Assembly (NCBI GenBank): GCA_949752745.1 | Contig: OX457031.1 | Coordinates: 46,271,257 to 46,335,256 of the forward strand | DNA: 64,000 nt | From: Protula sp. h YS-2021 | Lineage: Eukaryota > Annelida > Polychaeta > Sabellida > Serpulidae | Direction of reading: 5' to 3' | Shown here: positions 1 to 12,889 of the stretch, piece after piece | How the letters are laid out: the number at the start of each line of letters is the position of its first letter | How positions within the stretch are numbered: the stretch's first letter is position 1 | Made by a program: the position numbers and the translations under genes | The notes under the pieces: model-generated | The model's database searches: none | The model's input: the letters and a program-made list of their open reading frames with translations, nothing else | Told to the model about the DNA's origin: nothing

Positions 1-135
1 AAGGAGGAGACCGAATGGCTACAGTAGTTCCAGATCGGTGAAATGGTTCAAAACAAATTTCTTTTGTCAAGTCTCGCAAAATAAAGTACATTTGAGTCGA
101 AAGATTTGTCAAATTTGCAGCTGGCTTATTTAGTC
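1..135 (+). repeat. Dispersed ~150-bp repeat, copy 1
   Basis: The segment starts with GGAGGAGA-CGAATGGCTACAGTAG and continues through GTCTCGCAAAATAAAGTACATTTGAGTCGAAAG. The same order of motifs recurs at 888-1040, 1818-1965 and 51252-51365, and a minus-strand fragment lies near 53560-53605. It is non-coding and I do not recognise the family. The left end may continue outside the window. Confidence 0.7.
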
Positions 136-887
136 AAGTCGGAATTTAACATTCTGTTTTCACGAGGTGCGAGAGGCAGATTGGGCGACAATTTATGGTT
201 TTTATTACCTAAATGTTCCCCAGGACAACTTCACAGAGCAACATGTAACAGAAAAGGTAACAGCGTTTATAACCCAAACCTACTAAGTTCTTACAAGCGC
301 TATAAACTTACCCAACCATTAAAATAAAACGATGGTAACTACGGTAAACGGAAAGGTGAATTTGGCAAAGTATAGTGTACTTGCTACTGCCCCTATACAA
401 CAGGCTTCCTTGTTTGAAATAGTACCTTGCGTTTGACATTTTGTGACAGAAAATGCTTTGATTCCTTTGATAACAACATCTTACTCAAATCAATGAAATC
501 GTCTTATTTTTCCTTCATTTATTTCAGGCATATACGAGTAAGCGGACACTTTTCCTGTTCACCCCATACTGATATGCCAATTGAAGGGACATAAAAGTTG
601 ACACCCGTTATACAAGCATCCGCAACCAGAAAGGAACAATTATTCAGCTGATTACGCATATTTCTTTATGCGCTTTTTATTACAATGAGACAGAAGAATA
701 AATATCTATATCTTGCTTTTAACAATGATTGATGTTAAGATTGTCCTAACAATTAAATATACTTATCTGTTACACATGACATGTTTCATAACATGCTTTT
801 TGCTCTGTCAATAGTGTGTTCTCACCCAAAAATTCGATTTTACCTTTCGGTCGACTTTACCTTACTGATCTCGTATGATCTACGAGT
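136..887. other. Unassigned AT-rich intergenic DNA
   Basis: I see no supported gene, RNA or element boundary here. Short reading frames lack conserved motifs. Confidence 0.5.
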
Positions 888-1040
888 TGGAGGAGAACGA
901 ACGGCTACCTTAGATCGAAACTGGTGAAATTGAAAAGAACACCTTTCGTGGATGAAAACAATCTCTATCAGTTAAGTATCGCAAAATAAGGAATATTTGA
1001 GTCGAAAGGGTTGGCAAATCTGCATCCGACTCCTTAAGTT
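888..1040 (+). repeat. Dispersed ~150-bp repeat, copy 2
   Basis: It shares GGAGGAGAACGAACGGCTAC, a GATCGAAA-TGGTGAAAT block and the trailing TCGCAAAATAAGGAATATTTGAGTCGAAAG motif with 1-135, at clearly diverged identity. The LINE 3' fragment begins shortly after its right end. Confidence 0.7.
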
Positions 1041-1104
1041 TAGTTATAATATAACACAATATAAATAGTGAGCGGGAAACAAGGCAATAGGGAAACTTTA
1101 TGGT

Positions 1105-1708
1105 GTTGTATTCAAGAACTCACCGTAAAAAACCTTGTATAAGTATTACATGAGTTAATCTTTGGAATTCCTTACCCCAAGACCCCAAATATCTACCAAA
1201 TCTAGCCTCCTTCAAAGCAAAATTGAAAATGCATTTTATTTCTAGCTATGCATAACTGAATATGTAAACTACTCTATATTCACTACTTTGCCATGCTCAA
1301 AACTAAGCGTTGATAAATCAAATTGTAAATCTGTACATATGATTACTTAAAGCTATCAGATTTCTCAAATTCGTGAACTGAATGAACCCACAAGAGTGTA
1401 ATTGTACAACATGCTAAAAATGCAAATCGACGATTGCCTCTGTTCTACATTTTTCAGCTTTTATGTGTTCTTTATTCTCTCATAGTAATTTTACTGTTTA
1501 CTCTAAAATTACTGTAAATACTGAAGTGGTTTTATGGAACTTTTTATTCTTAAAAATATTGTAAAGGGCAAGCGAGGAGTAAGATTTTAGCTTTTGCTTG
1601 TTCTCTTTCAAAACTGTCAATATGTTTTATAGTTACTTAAGTCACTGTTTTGTACTGTATTGTCTTTTATTGCACATTTGGAAATAAACGTTGAAAATGA
1701 AATGAAAT
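1105..1708 (+). mobile_element. Non-LTR retrotransposon (LINE) 3' end, decayed
   Basis: One forward frame at about 1113-1252 reads SRTHRKKPCISIT, a stop, then VNLWNSLP and LASFKAKLKMHF before a terminal TAA. The LWNSLP...SFKAKLK layout is the usual carboxyl end of animal LINE ORF2 proteins (Jockey/CR1/RTE-like clades). About 430 bp of untranslated sequence follow and end in AAATAAACG...GAAATGAAATGAAATAA, a simple-repeat LINE tail. The reverse transcriptase body is absent, so this is a 5'-truncated dead copy. The in-frame stop before LWNSLP supports decay. Clade not resolved. Confidence 0.75.
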
Positions 1709-1817
1709 AATTGAACACCTTGTTGACACCAATTACGATATATTCTAGCCAATTCTACTTACTCTCCCTCGTACTTCAACCGATTCTATCTCCTATGAGA
1801 GGGGGGGGGGAGGGGGG

Positions 1818-1965
1818 TGAGAACGAATGGCTACAGTAGATCGAAATTATTGAAATGGAAAAGAACATATTTCCTTTTTCAAAACAAATTACTTTTGCCA
1901 ACTCTCACAAACTAAGGTACATTTTAGTTGAAAGATTTGTCAAATATGTAGCTGGCTTATTTAGT
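1818..1965 (+). repeat. Dispersed ~150-bp repeat, copy 3
   Basis: GAGAACGAATGGCTACAGTAGATCGAAAT, AAAAGAACAT and the AAAGATTTGTCAAAT-TG-AGCTGGCTTATTTAGT end all match copy 1. A 16-base G-rich tract (1800-1817) sits immediately upstream. Confidence 0.72.
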
Positions 1966-2036
1966 GGCGCACTACAAGGTTTCCACTCACTGCTTCAAAT
2001 CCTCGCTATATAACCATAAGTATGTCAACTGTGCTC

Positions 2037-3074
2037 GCATTAAGGCACTCCTGTGGCTACTTTGTGCGGGATTCAACGACCCATACATCTTTATTTGCTA
2101 AAGACCCTCAAAGTACAACGATAGTGATATATAACTTCTGTGTTACGCTTTCTTTAAAAGAAAATAATACGGAAATAACCACAAATCTCCCGCAATAATT
2201 GAAATTTGTTTGTATTTCTGCAAGTATCCACCAAAAAACTTTTAAATGTATATTTCAAAAAGGATGTAAGAAATAAAAATTAAACATTGTGAGTGTACAA
2301 AATAAATTTATACGTACTTCTGTATCTATCAACTATTTTAGGATACCAGTAACCTACGACCGTCCGCCACTTTTGGGTGGTTTTTCAACGATTACTTTTT
2401 GTTTTCGGTTCAATGGAGTTTACCTTTGAAAGGTCCAAAGTGTAGAATTTTAGACATGTTTCCAGAGAATAACAAAGCAAACTGTCGTGTTTGTGTTGAG
2501 TTACAGGGAAATTAAATGTTTCCGGGCAAAATATTTTTGGACAACTTTAATCCGCCATATTATTTTGTCATCCCGAAATCTAAGGGTTTTGCGAATTAAT
2601 TTATTAGATAACTACATAAACAGCTAGTATTAAAAGAAAAAGTATTACAAAATGCCGCACATGAACTGGTTTAGGTAGTCCTACTATTTAAAAGGGTATT
2701 GCTTTATTTAGCCGCCCTCTTGGGTGATAATTTTCGAGACAAAAATGACATTTTCGGGATAAATATTGTTTTCCGGGATGGTGAACTTGCATGAAAATTG
2801 GCGAAAGACCTAAGTTACTGGTATATTTTCAAACAAACTATAACCCCTATATTTAAATTTTTGGTCACTTGACTTTGGTCACGTGACATTGAAAGAATTT
2901 GACAGGGTAGAACGGAAGCTGACTGTTCTGCACTTTAATGAAGAAATAAAGATATACGTACAGTTCACTAAAAATTGTTTTATAAAAAGGGCATATTGAG
3001 CATGAACTTTCTGTAAACGTTTGAATAATAGGGAATGGTATGCAGGATTCGTGCCTCAGAACACGTAAAGTTGA
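2037..3074. repeat. Long dispersed repeat, copy A (left part)
   Basis: The block around 2037-2160 (AAGGCACTCCTGTGGCTACTTTG through TGTTACGCTTTCTTT) matches 35945-36066. The block at 3007-3070 (ACTTTCTGTAAACG...GCCTCAGAACAC) matches 37375-37433 in the same order and orientation. The middle parts are more diverged. The copy is cut at 3080 by insertion of the 3081-6875 element. No coding capacity is visible, so the class is unknown. Confidence 0.6.
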
Positions 3075-3329
3075 CCCCTACAGTGTTGCCACGCCCCTTT
3101 AAGTTAAAAGCAGGACGCTGTCCTACCAAAAGCAGGACGATTTTTTCAAAAAAGCAGGACAAAAGCAGGACGCAATTTTTTAGTTTTAAAAGTGACTTAA
3201 CTCGATATAACCACGTATGGGAAGCGCCAGGACATGAAGGAAAACTGCATTTAATTCTGGAGTTCAAAAATTAAAACTTTACTTACAATTTTCATGACGA
3301 CGGGAATGCAAAGGTCAAACATAGTAAAA

Positions 3330-5240
3330 ATCGATTACCATAAAAATTTCTTTGGTTTTTCGCCAAAAAATTCGCCGATTTTTTGCCAATCACTAAACAT
3401 TCATAGCCAGTCAGGTAGTACTGATTACTACCGTTACTTACAATTTCAAGACAGTACTACTATTTTACTGAGGCTAGTTCAGAATTTATGAAATTTCGTT
3501 TTTTGGATTTTTGCCAAAATTTTCGCGAATTTTTGGCCAATCACCAAAAATTGTACCAGCATAGGTAGGTAGGAAGGTCTACAAATTTTACGTAAAATTT
3601 CAAGACTTGGACTATTTTCCTGGACACCGTCAAGATTTTACCGAAAATTTGTTGGGTTTTCGCCAATTTTTGGCGAATCGCCAAAATAAGTAATAGCCAG
3701 ATAGGTAGCAACGCCTCCTACCTTCATGTAAAATTTCAAGACATTATGACCATTTTCCAGCACTTAGGTAAGATTTTACTGAAAAATTTTGGTTTTTTGC
3801 CAGAACTTTCGCCAATTTTTTACCAATCACCAAAAAAAAACAGTAACAGCCGGATAGGTAGAAACGCTTGCTATTCTCACTTAAAACTTCAAGACAGTAA
3901 GAATACTTTCCTAGAAGTAGTTAAGATTTTAAAACAAAATTTTGTATTTCGCCAATATTTTTACCAATTTTTGCCAAATCGCCATTAAAAAAGGTACAGC
4001 CAGGTAGGTGGTAACTCCTGCAACCTTACTTAAAATCTAAAGACAGTAAGATTGTTTTCCAGCCATTAGTTAAGATTTTACTTATATTTTTGGTGTTTCG
4101 CCAATAAAAGTAATGCCTGCCTCGGTAGTATCTCCTGCTACCTTTACTTTAAATTTCTACATAATAACACTATTTTCCAGCAGTTAGTTAGGATTTTACT
4201 CAATTTTGTTTTCGACAAAATTTTTGGCCAATTACCTAAAGAAGTAATGCCACGGGAATCAGTAACGCCTGCTACCTTCACTTAAAATTTCAAGACAGTA
4301 ACATTACTTTCCTTGAAATAGTCAGGATTTTGCGAAAAAATTGGTTTTTCGCCAATATTTTCGCTAATATTTGGCGAATCGCCACAAAAGTTACAGCCAT
4401 ATAGGTGGTAACTCCTGCTACCTTCACTTTAAATTCCAACACAGCAAGACTATATTTCCGCAGTTAGTTAAGGTTTCACTAAATTTTTGTTGCTTTTCGC
4501 CACAAGCTTCGCCAATGTTTGGTCAATCACCAAGAAAGTAATAGCCAGGTAGGCAGTACCTCCGGCTACCTTCACTTTAAATGTCAACGCAGTAAGACTA
4601 TTTTCCAGCAGTTAGTTAAGATTTTACTGTATTTTTTTTTTTTTTTTTTTTTGTTTTTCGCCAAAATCTGCACCAATTCTTGGCCACTTTACCAAAAAAG
4701 TAATAGCCAGGTAGGTCGTAACGCCTGGTACGTTCACTTAAAATTTCAAGACAGTAAGATTACTTTCCTGAAAATGGTTGACACCTTACGAAAATATTCG
4801 CCAATATTTTCGACAACTTTTGGCGATTCGCTGAAAAAGTTACATCCAGGTAGGTGGTAACTCCTGCTACCGTCACATTAAATTCCAACACGGCAAGACT
4901 ATTTTTCAGCAGTTAGTACAGATTTGACAGAAGATTTTCGCCAGTTATTGGTCAATCACCAAAAAAAGTAACAGCTATGTAGTAATAAAGCCTGCTAACT
5001 TCACTGAGACTTTCAAAACAGTAAGATTAATTTCAGATAAAGTATTAAAGACTTTATGAAAAAAAATTGGTTTTTCGCTAATGGTTTCGCCAATTTTTGG
5101 CGAATCGCCAAAAAATTAATAGCCAGGTGGACACCTATGCGCCCTACCTTCAACCAAAATTTGAAGACATTTAGGCTAGAATCCTGGGAGAATATACCAT
5201 TTTTCAACTTAAAAGCGTCCATTCGCACATACTTTCAGCA
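3330..5240. repeat. Diverged ~143-bp tandem array, about 13 units
   Basis: Each unit contains a hairpin-prone core (CGCCAATTTTTGGCGAATCGCCAAAA), then AGTAATAGCCAGGTAGGTAG, a CTCCTGCTACCTTCACTTAAAATTTCAAGACAGTAAGA-type block and TTAGTTAAGATTTTACT. The AGCCAG-TAGGT landmark recurs near 3402, 3556, 3690, 3847, 3995, 4112, 4242, 4394, 4541, 4705, 4844, 4973 and 5120, spacing 117-164 bp, mean about 143. Unit divergence is high, so the array is old. It lies inside the 3081-6875 element. Confidence 0.88.
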
Positions 5241-5466
5241 ACTGTTATAGCCCCTGCTTCTGAAAGAAGCTGGGACTAAAAACAGAACAATAAAGAACGC
5301 TTGTAGAAAAAAAGTACGTTTTGAGGCAAAAAAAGAACGATGCGAAAATAAAGACTAAATCTTTAAAAAAAAGAACGATCCGGCAACCCTGCTAATAGTC
5401 ACGTTCTGTACAAACACCGAAAAATCTAGGTAGAGGCACCAAAAAAATCTGATCTTGAACTAAATA

Positions 5467-6705
5467 CAGGGTTCGTGCGGAATTTTGCTCGTCAATTTCC
5501 AGGAGTTTCCAGGAGATTTTGGATCCGTTTTCCAGGAGTTTCCCAGGAGATTTCATTAGTTTTCCAGATTTCAACAAGAATGTCCAGGGACATTGTGACC
5601 AGCTGAGATGTAGTCAATCTATATTGATATATAAATGAGCATCCATGAATACATGCGCATAGAATGCGGGATATCCTTGAACCAAGGCGTACACTAAGTC
5701 ATACGTAAATTGGATGATGTCACAAATGTGCGTATGGGGCAGCGGGTGAAGAGTTAAAAGACTGCACATGTAACTTATGTATGATTCTTTAATTTATAAC
5801 TGTGGATGTATCCGCGCAGCATTATATGACTTGAATAAGGACCATGGCATATCCTTTAACTTCTCCAACTAGACCCGATATATCCTGTAACCTAACTGAC
5901 TCTTTCCCATTAAGATGCTTTCCCATGCAGGCTCCTCCCAACGTCCTTAGTTAATCCCTTCAGACTCAACCCTAAGATACCGTGCACACATTACAAACAG
6001 GCAGGCAAATCAGGCCAGGATATAAATCTCCCAATGTGAAATAAAGAAATAAGCTTTACTTTAGCTTAAATATCAACCAAGATAAAAAAATAATAAAATT
6101 ATTAAATATTGCCCACTGTTTAACACATATTTTCTGTTATGAATGAGCGATAGTGAAAAATATTTATATGTCAACATCGTGAACAGACAAATATGATTTC
6201 TTGTTTATGGCATCGTTTGCCAGTACAAATTTATCACACAACTGTATTGCGACAAAAATATTTTAAGCCAAAAATCTCTGTAGATCGTGTAGGAGAACTT
6301 AAATTATATACAAGGCCAGTGATAAAAGCCTCACCCCCCCCCCCCCCCACCCTGTGTGAGTGATGTGTGAACGGCCTAAATGTGTCACAATCATAATGGA
6401 CATGGAAATATTTATCTTTGTTACCAGAATTTCATATGATAGTGTCTACCATCTACCAGACTCTGAAAAATAGGACAAATGGAAAATCATCCTATTTTTA
6501 TATAATTATATCAAAATCTGGATATGTATATGAATATACAAATAAATTAATTTGTATATGAATATATAAATAAATTAATTATGATTTCGATTCTCAGGAG
6601 TTTTCCAGGAGTCTTGATGGCATTTCAGGAGTTTTCCAGGAGGTTTTGTGACCATTTCCAATTTCCAGGAGATTTCCAGGTTTTCCAGGAGGCGCACGAA
6701 CCCTG
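5467..6705. mobile_element. Nested CAGGGTTC-ended TIR element
   Basis: The ends CAGGGTTCGTGCG and CGCACGAACCCTG are exact inverted repeats. Direct repeats TAAATA flank them (5461-5466, 6706-6711). Multiple TTTCCAGGAG copies lie just inside both ends (5497-5565, 6594-6690). No transposase is visible. It sits inside the 3081-6875 element and so is the younger insertion. The interior has a 17-C tract near 6331-6349 and a 50-bp block (5576-5625, AAGAATGTCCAGGGACATT) that recurs at 12890. Confidence 0.8.
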
Positions 6706-6881
6706 TAAATAATGAATTATTCGGTTATAAACGCAGGACAAAAGCTGGACGAGATTTCACAATTTTGCTGAAAGCAGGACAAAAGCAGGACATTTGCCCT
6801 TTTTAGCTCAAAAGCAGGACAAAAGCAGGACGTTTTCAAAAAATGCGAAAAAAGCAGGACGGTGTGGCAACACTGCCCCTA

Positions 6882-9800
6882 TCAGCGTAACAATGGGAAG
6901 CTTTGTACCTCTGACAGACAGATATACGATGTTATACAAGTCAGAACTGACTAGGAGCCATCCTCTCCCTCGTACACATAAAATACGTACGTATAACATA
7001 AAGCCAAGTTACTAAGTTCTGACAATGTGTCGAAATGTTATCGAACCACAGGTTTTCGTCTGTGTGGAGTCGTGCCTCTACACTGTGGAGGCACTCTGGT
7101 CTACGAAAAAGACTAGCCGTAAAGTGGGGGTTCAAGTAAGTGGGCGATAATAAGCTATCCAGAAGATACATCATAAGTAACGCAAATTATATAAAAAAAC
7201 TTACTGCAAGTGCATCGAATATCGACTTTTAAGTTATGCTTAATAATTAATTTGTACTTTTATTTACCATGTGCATTGCAATCTTACAATTTTTTACTTT
7301 TGTTCGGAAATAAATGCTAAGCAGTTCACATGTTGTAGGCATTTACCCAATTAACAATGCCATAGGGACACAATTTATATATAAATATATAAATGTGACT
7401 GACTTTCCATCCAGAAAGCCAAAAAGTAATGCGTAAGACCAGTAATGGATGAAACCACGATGGTATTATCAACGACTTATCTCACTTGCACGGACTAGTT
7501 ATTGAATGTAGTAAATGTAAGCAATGCTTTAGAAAATTTCAAAGAGGAATTGAAAACTATGACATTTTAATTCAAAAATTTCTACGAGAAGGAAATCCTT
7601 CATTTTCAGTTACCTTAAAGAAGCGGCCTAGATTTATAGCAGAAAACTCCTTTATTTCAAGGATATTTTTTACTCCTATTAAAATGAAAAATAAAAATTT
7701 TCAAAACAAACAGTTTCCTTCTTCAAGCTAGGACAGCATCTCTGACTGATCAATAATGAAAATTTTGATTCCTTCCACACTTGAAATGAATCTAAAAATG
7801 AATAAGACAACGTAATGACATCAACGAGCTGTTCTTTAAAACATCTGTTCTTGGATTAAATCCAGCGGATTAACAAACAGAACAGACGCTGGGCAGCTAA
7901 TAAAACTCAGAGTATTTTTGTAATCTGGCTGGCAACTCAAAAGTACAGATAATTTCTAAAAATTCTAAAATTTACAATGACTAGACCAGTTAATAAAATT
8001 TGACAAATTTGACGAGTAGGTTGCTGTTATGGAGTAGCTTATGATGTTATAGAATGGCCCAGCGCGATTTATGTGAATCAATATATTGTTAATATAAGGT
8101 TCATATTCTGAACAAGCAAGAAAAAACATATTTATTCTACCATATACAGTTCATTATTCAAAGCCTCTAAAAGGAATACTCTATGTTAATGATATGAATA
8201 TTTCATACCATGAAAGACGTGTTCAAAATGGCCAAAACCATAACAGTCGGATTATCCAAATTGAACAACGGGCTTGAGTTCAAATAAATGTTACATGTTT
8301 CATGGTGCTCGACTTTCAAGAAGCTGTTGTAGCAAAATAGGAATATTTCTAGGCAAAAATATAAGAGCAAAATCAAACGAAGTTTCTTGGTGTTGGCAGG
8401 AACTTATTTTGAAAGTACTTCTAAAATTAGCTAAGTGTGCAGGAATTCTGTGCAAAGCCAGTTTGACTGCAGTTACTCTAGAGCTTTAATCTTATACTCT
8501 TCAACGTTTCTTCCTTACCTGTCTTACTTTTGTGAAATTTTCGGTGACATCTATGTAATAAATGCAAATTTTTTATATTGCAAACAAGACTATATTGCAA
8601 CGGATCTCGGTAATCCAAGTTTGATGGGGTAGTGTGCATTTATAAAAAAACACAGCAGAATCGTCTACGAAGAGCGACTCATCTGTTTCTTGTTAGACGG
8701 AGTCTTCAATACTATTGTTGTCAGGCAAAAGCAGAACTGAAAGATAGATTTCAACCCCGAAGAAAACCTTACTCTTGTTTAAAATAGCGCAAGAAAAGTG
8801 CACCAAAATAACCCATGAAACGATGTTTATTTAGTATTTTTAATCAATTTAGGTAGGTGACTTCGGAGTCCCAAATACAATAGGTCTTTGAGTATTCAGT
8901 GTCCAATTGCCTTGTCATATGCTTTTACTAGATCTACGAAAACCCTTACAATGTGCTCATTAACAGACCTCCCAGCGAACTTTTAAAAAAAGTTTTGGTG
9001 ATTTTTTGCTTATAAAACCGTTTTCAGAGATCTACGAGACAAATGGGAGGAATATAAAGAGTATATAAGGGTAGTTTTACTTTAATGCAAATGAAAATCT
9101 TCCTCTATGCAGCAACACGAATATATAAAACAAACATACTGGCCATATAGCATGTTTTTATTGCCCCCACCGAGGGGGATATATATGTTTTATTACAATC
9201 GATAACATTCGTATTTGAAGTTCGGCTAATCTTAGATTTTTTGTCCCAGCTTCACTTCTTTTTACCTGTATCATAAATATTCGGATAATTTTAAATTTCT
9301 TTACTTTCAATTATGCTTTTCCGCCTCAGCAGTTTATTTTTCACATTGTTTAATATCAGCATAAATTCTGCTTATTTGAAACCCAGGAATTCCTAATTAC
9401 AAAATCAAAATATGTATGTTTACGTACACAAAAAAGATATGTTTCAAAACAAAAAGAAAGGGATGCACACTCCTGAGCTAGGTATTCCTTATTTGCTAAT
9501 GTGCGTTATCCAAGGTTATAAAGGGGTGTAAAATTGCAAGGTCGAAGTCTTGAACAGGGATATTGCATTTTCAATGCCAAGGCGTTTTGATGCAAAGAAT
9601 TGTAGCTTTCATCGAGTTCACAATACAAAATAAAGATCTTAGGCAAACTGTATGAAAACACAAAAAAATTATGACAAGTGCAAAGAAATTAAACGGATCT
9701 ATATACAATGTAAGCAGAAGATGAAAAAGTTCAATAAAATGCTCCATACACGGAAGATCTGTCAAATACCACCCAGAACCACACGGCTCGAAACGTAGCA

Positions 9801-10955
9801 ACACCGATAAAGGGCAATTTACCATCGAAACTGAAAGGCAACTCAACTACGCCGATGAAAGACACTCATCTCATCGATACAACGAATGTTTATCATTAAA
9901 CAATTGCTTCCTAAGGATAATCGAATCACAGGTTATATCGCGCTGTTATATCACCAGCATATTTGTCACAGGATATTCACAGACAACACACGTTGCTGGT
10001 CTCAAGCTCTGGCCATTCGCTCATAAAACAGGACAAGCTTTCTTTGAATGTGGGTTATTGACCGAAATCATTTTGTCAACGGTAGAATATACTTGTTGTG
10101 AATAATGTACCAGTCTAAGCAAAAAATAAACATTACGCAATGGTTAAGCGTGGAACTTTGACCAATCCCAGCAATCCATTCATTAGCTGTGGATCGAAAC
10201 CTGATCAGCTAATGTTTGGCAAAATTTATATGTCTAGCAGTCACTAATTTTGATATCTATCAAATTGGCCAGTTTAGACAGTGTCAAATGGACCAGCAAT
10301 TGCAATGCACACACTTCGATTCAACTACAGTAAAATAAGTTGTGTTTTTGTTTTAAATCGAGAGAAAATTTGATTTGAAAAACACAAAAAAAATAAAATA
10401 ACGCTGAACTAAAAGTGTTCCACAAAGAGGAATATGTAACAAGTTCCAGAATATACAATGTGGTACTTCTTGATGCCTATACATGCTTAAGATAATGATA
10501 AGGGTAATTATAATCTCCCCTTTGTTTATCTTGCTTTATTGACACATAGTTTAGGTTTTGTGTCGAAAGAGGTAACCAGTAATCCCCCTGTTCTCTGGTA
10601 GACAAACAATATGCTATAATTGTTAACCCTTGTTATCTTGTTGATGGTTGTATCTCCGTCCGGTGACAAGTGTCTTTGTTGGCATGTATGTAATTATGCT
10701 GCTGACATAATCTGTCTGGGCTAGTTCTCTGGAATTCGCACTTATGATTCAAGGATATTTATATCATTCGGGATATATCATTCGGTATAGTAATGCCCCC
10801 GCTAAATTTCTGTTTTACTTATTAATGAAGAACCATACTGTGAGTCAGACTGGTTCAAAGAGGTGTACTTCAAATGCTTCAACCCTCTTGTACAAGGGAA
10901 CACACTTCCCGATGAAAGATACAAAGCATTTATAAGTCAAGGATTAGACAACGGA
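6882..10955. other. Unassigned intergenic DNA
   Basis: The first ~100 bp appear to continue the long dispersed repeat interrupted at 3080. A short imperfect hairpin (GTGCCTCTACACTGTGGAGGCAC) lies near 7071. A remnant reading ATTGCCCCCACCGAGGGGGATATATATG at 9160-9188 resembles the hairpin ends of the repeats at 18898-19510. I find no reading frame with recognisable protein motifs. Confidence 0.45.
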
Positions 10956-10964
10956 GGGGACATT

Positions 10965-11165
10965 GGGTCAAACTATTTTTTGATATCTCTGAATATTTAT
11001 TGATATCACGAATTATTTTCTGAGATAAAGAATATGTTTAGAGATATCAAAAATCGCAAAAATTAATTCTTGATATTATTCAATGATTTTTTAGATCAGA
11101 AATTAATTCTTAATGTAAAAAACCAATTTTGACATCAAAGATTAATTCTTCATACCAATAATTCC
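10965..11165. repeat. AT-rich palindromic minisatellite
   Basis: Short units built from TGATATC / GAATTATT / AAATTAATTCTTGATAT alternate in both orientations (TTGATATC and GATATCAA, ATTAATTCTT), giving a locally self-complementary tract. No coding sense. Confidence 0.6.
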
Positions 11166-11518
11166 CTAATAAATATGAAAATGGCAATCCATGCTGTGGT
11201 GTGTTACTGTAATTCATAATCTGAGCAACCCTCCAGGGTGTGTCCCTGTAATTCAGAAGCTGAGTTACCCTCCGGATCTACGGTAAACAAGTCTATGAAC
11301 CGAAATGAATTTGATGCTCAATAAATCCCCCCTCCCCCCCAAAAAAAACAGTTGTGCTTGCTTGGCTTCATTTGGCATGACGAATTAGGTGATATACGTT
11401 ATTTACTAGATACGGTGTTACCATTTGGTTTACGATTTTGTGCAAAATTATTTTCAGAATTTGAAAAAATCAGCAAAAAATACAGATGTTAAAAATATAG
11501 ATAACTATCTTATTACTG

Positions 11519-12802
11519 CCGGTGTGAGATGTAGAATTCACCCCCATAGAGATTTGACCCCCCGGTCAAATCTACATAGCTATCAGCCATGTAATATTAA
11601 CCCCCTCTATGTAATATTGATCCCCCTATATCTGTGTCTGTGAATATGTGCATTATCTTGTGATTGTTTTTCGTATGATTTTCTCAAGTTGCTATTTCAA
11701 TTATATGATAGTTTGCCAAAAATATCGCAACATAATTTTCTCTGCAGTATTGTTGATACCAAAATGACCCGAGGTGGATTCAGAATGACAGGCTCTGAGA
11801 ATCCTGTCTTTTCCAGTCTCGGTCCGTATTTCTTGTGTTTATAGTGCACCGTGCCATTCACTACACAAAATTTTGTACATTTTCTTCTAGAATTTCTTTT
11901 AGCGCCTTTTATGTCTTTTTTTGAAAAAAAAGAAACTGATTTCGGCCAAAACTTCTTGCTGTCACTGGAACCAATGAAAATGGCTATATCCTCTATCTCA
12001 GATTTATCCATTTTAGCACAAACACACCACTTTCAGATTAATGCCGTTTGATTATTAGTGACTTTGATTACTTGTCAATAATAATTTCCAGATGCTAAAA
12101 CCAGCAGTCGGACTACCTTATATAGGGCAAAACGAGTCATTCTTTAACACAGAAGGGCCAATAAAAATGCAATCAAGACTTAAAAAGTCAAAATTTATTT
12201 CCTTGAGTATTGAGTAAATAATTGCAATTCAAAAACCAATGAAACACAATCAAAATTAATATCCTTGAGCATTCAGTAATTGCAATTCGAAGCATTACAT
12301 AAAATTGCAATTGCAGCGCGGCATGATAGACTCTGGGTATAAAAGCACGAAGCATGAAAGATGTATTGAAGTCTTTGATTCAAAGGATTCACACGGACCC
12401 TGTTAAAAATATTTTAATTGCAATTTTAATGCGACGTGTTCTACTCTGGCTATATAAGTATAATGGATAAAAGAACTGTTCCCGCTCCCTTTGATTCAAA
12501 GGATTCACATGGGCCTAATTGAAGATGTGGCAATTGCAATTTCAATGCGTATATTACACAAGACCAGTGTTCCAATTCCCTTTGATTCAGTGGATTCATA
12601 TTACTTTACGGAGTGATGTGCAATTAACGATAATAATTGAAAAACTTAAAAATTACAAGGGGGGGGGGGATGAGGTCAAAATTCCATAGAGGGGGTCAAT
12701 ATTACATGCCCAAAATTGTGATCCCCGGTCAAATCTACATATGTAGATCTGACCGGGGGGTCAACATTTAGGGGCGGGGGTCAAACCTACATATCACACC
12801 GG
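11519..12802. mobile_element. Foldback-type element with GGTCAAATCTACAT arms
   Basis: The left arm (11519-11640) starts CCGGTGTGAGATGTAG. The right arm (12660-12802) ends CTACATATCACACCGG, its reverse complement with one difference. Both arms carry repeated GGTCAAATCTACAT, TGACCCCCC and ATGTAATATTGACCCCC blocks in opposite orientation, about 120-145 bp per arm. The interior has tandem ~110-bp units (CTCTGG-TATAAAAG ... TTTGATTCAAAGGATTCACA) near 12329, 12441 and partly 12560. No target duplication could be fixed and no transposase is present. Confidence 0.7.
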
Positions 12803-12889
12803 TCCAAGAAACTGGAATGAATGCTTGCAATGTATGACAGGTACGTTCGGCAATAAGAAATTTATTTCTGCGTGTTACACAAATTCTCT

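Larger units (their letters stand above)
3081..6875. mobile_element. Non-autonomous hAT-like TIR element
   Basis: The left end is CAGTGTTGCCACGCC and the right end GGTGTGGCAACACTG, a near-perfect inverted repeat of about 13 bp. Identical 6-bp direct repeats CCCCTA flank it (3075-3080 and 6876-6881), as expected for a target-site duplication. Several copies of AAAAGCAGGAC lie just inside each end, resembling subterminal transposase-binding sites. There is no transposase frame. The interior holds the ~143-bp tandem array (3330-5240) and a nested element (5467-6705). CAG-G termini point to hAT-like elements, but a 6-bp rather than 8-bp duplication keeps the superfamily uncertain. Confidence 0.72.

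Noticed and set aside
5280..5391. A further element end (CCGGCAACCCTG) with AAAGAACG subterminal repeats
   Set aside because: No matching left terminus or target duplication could be found in the window.
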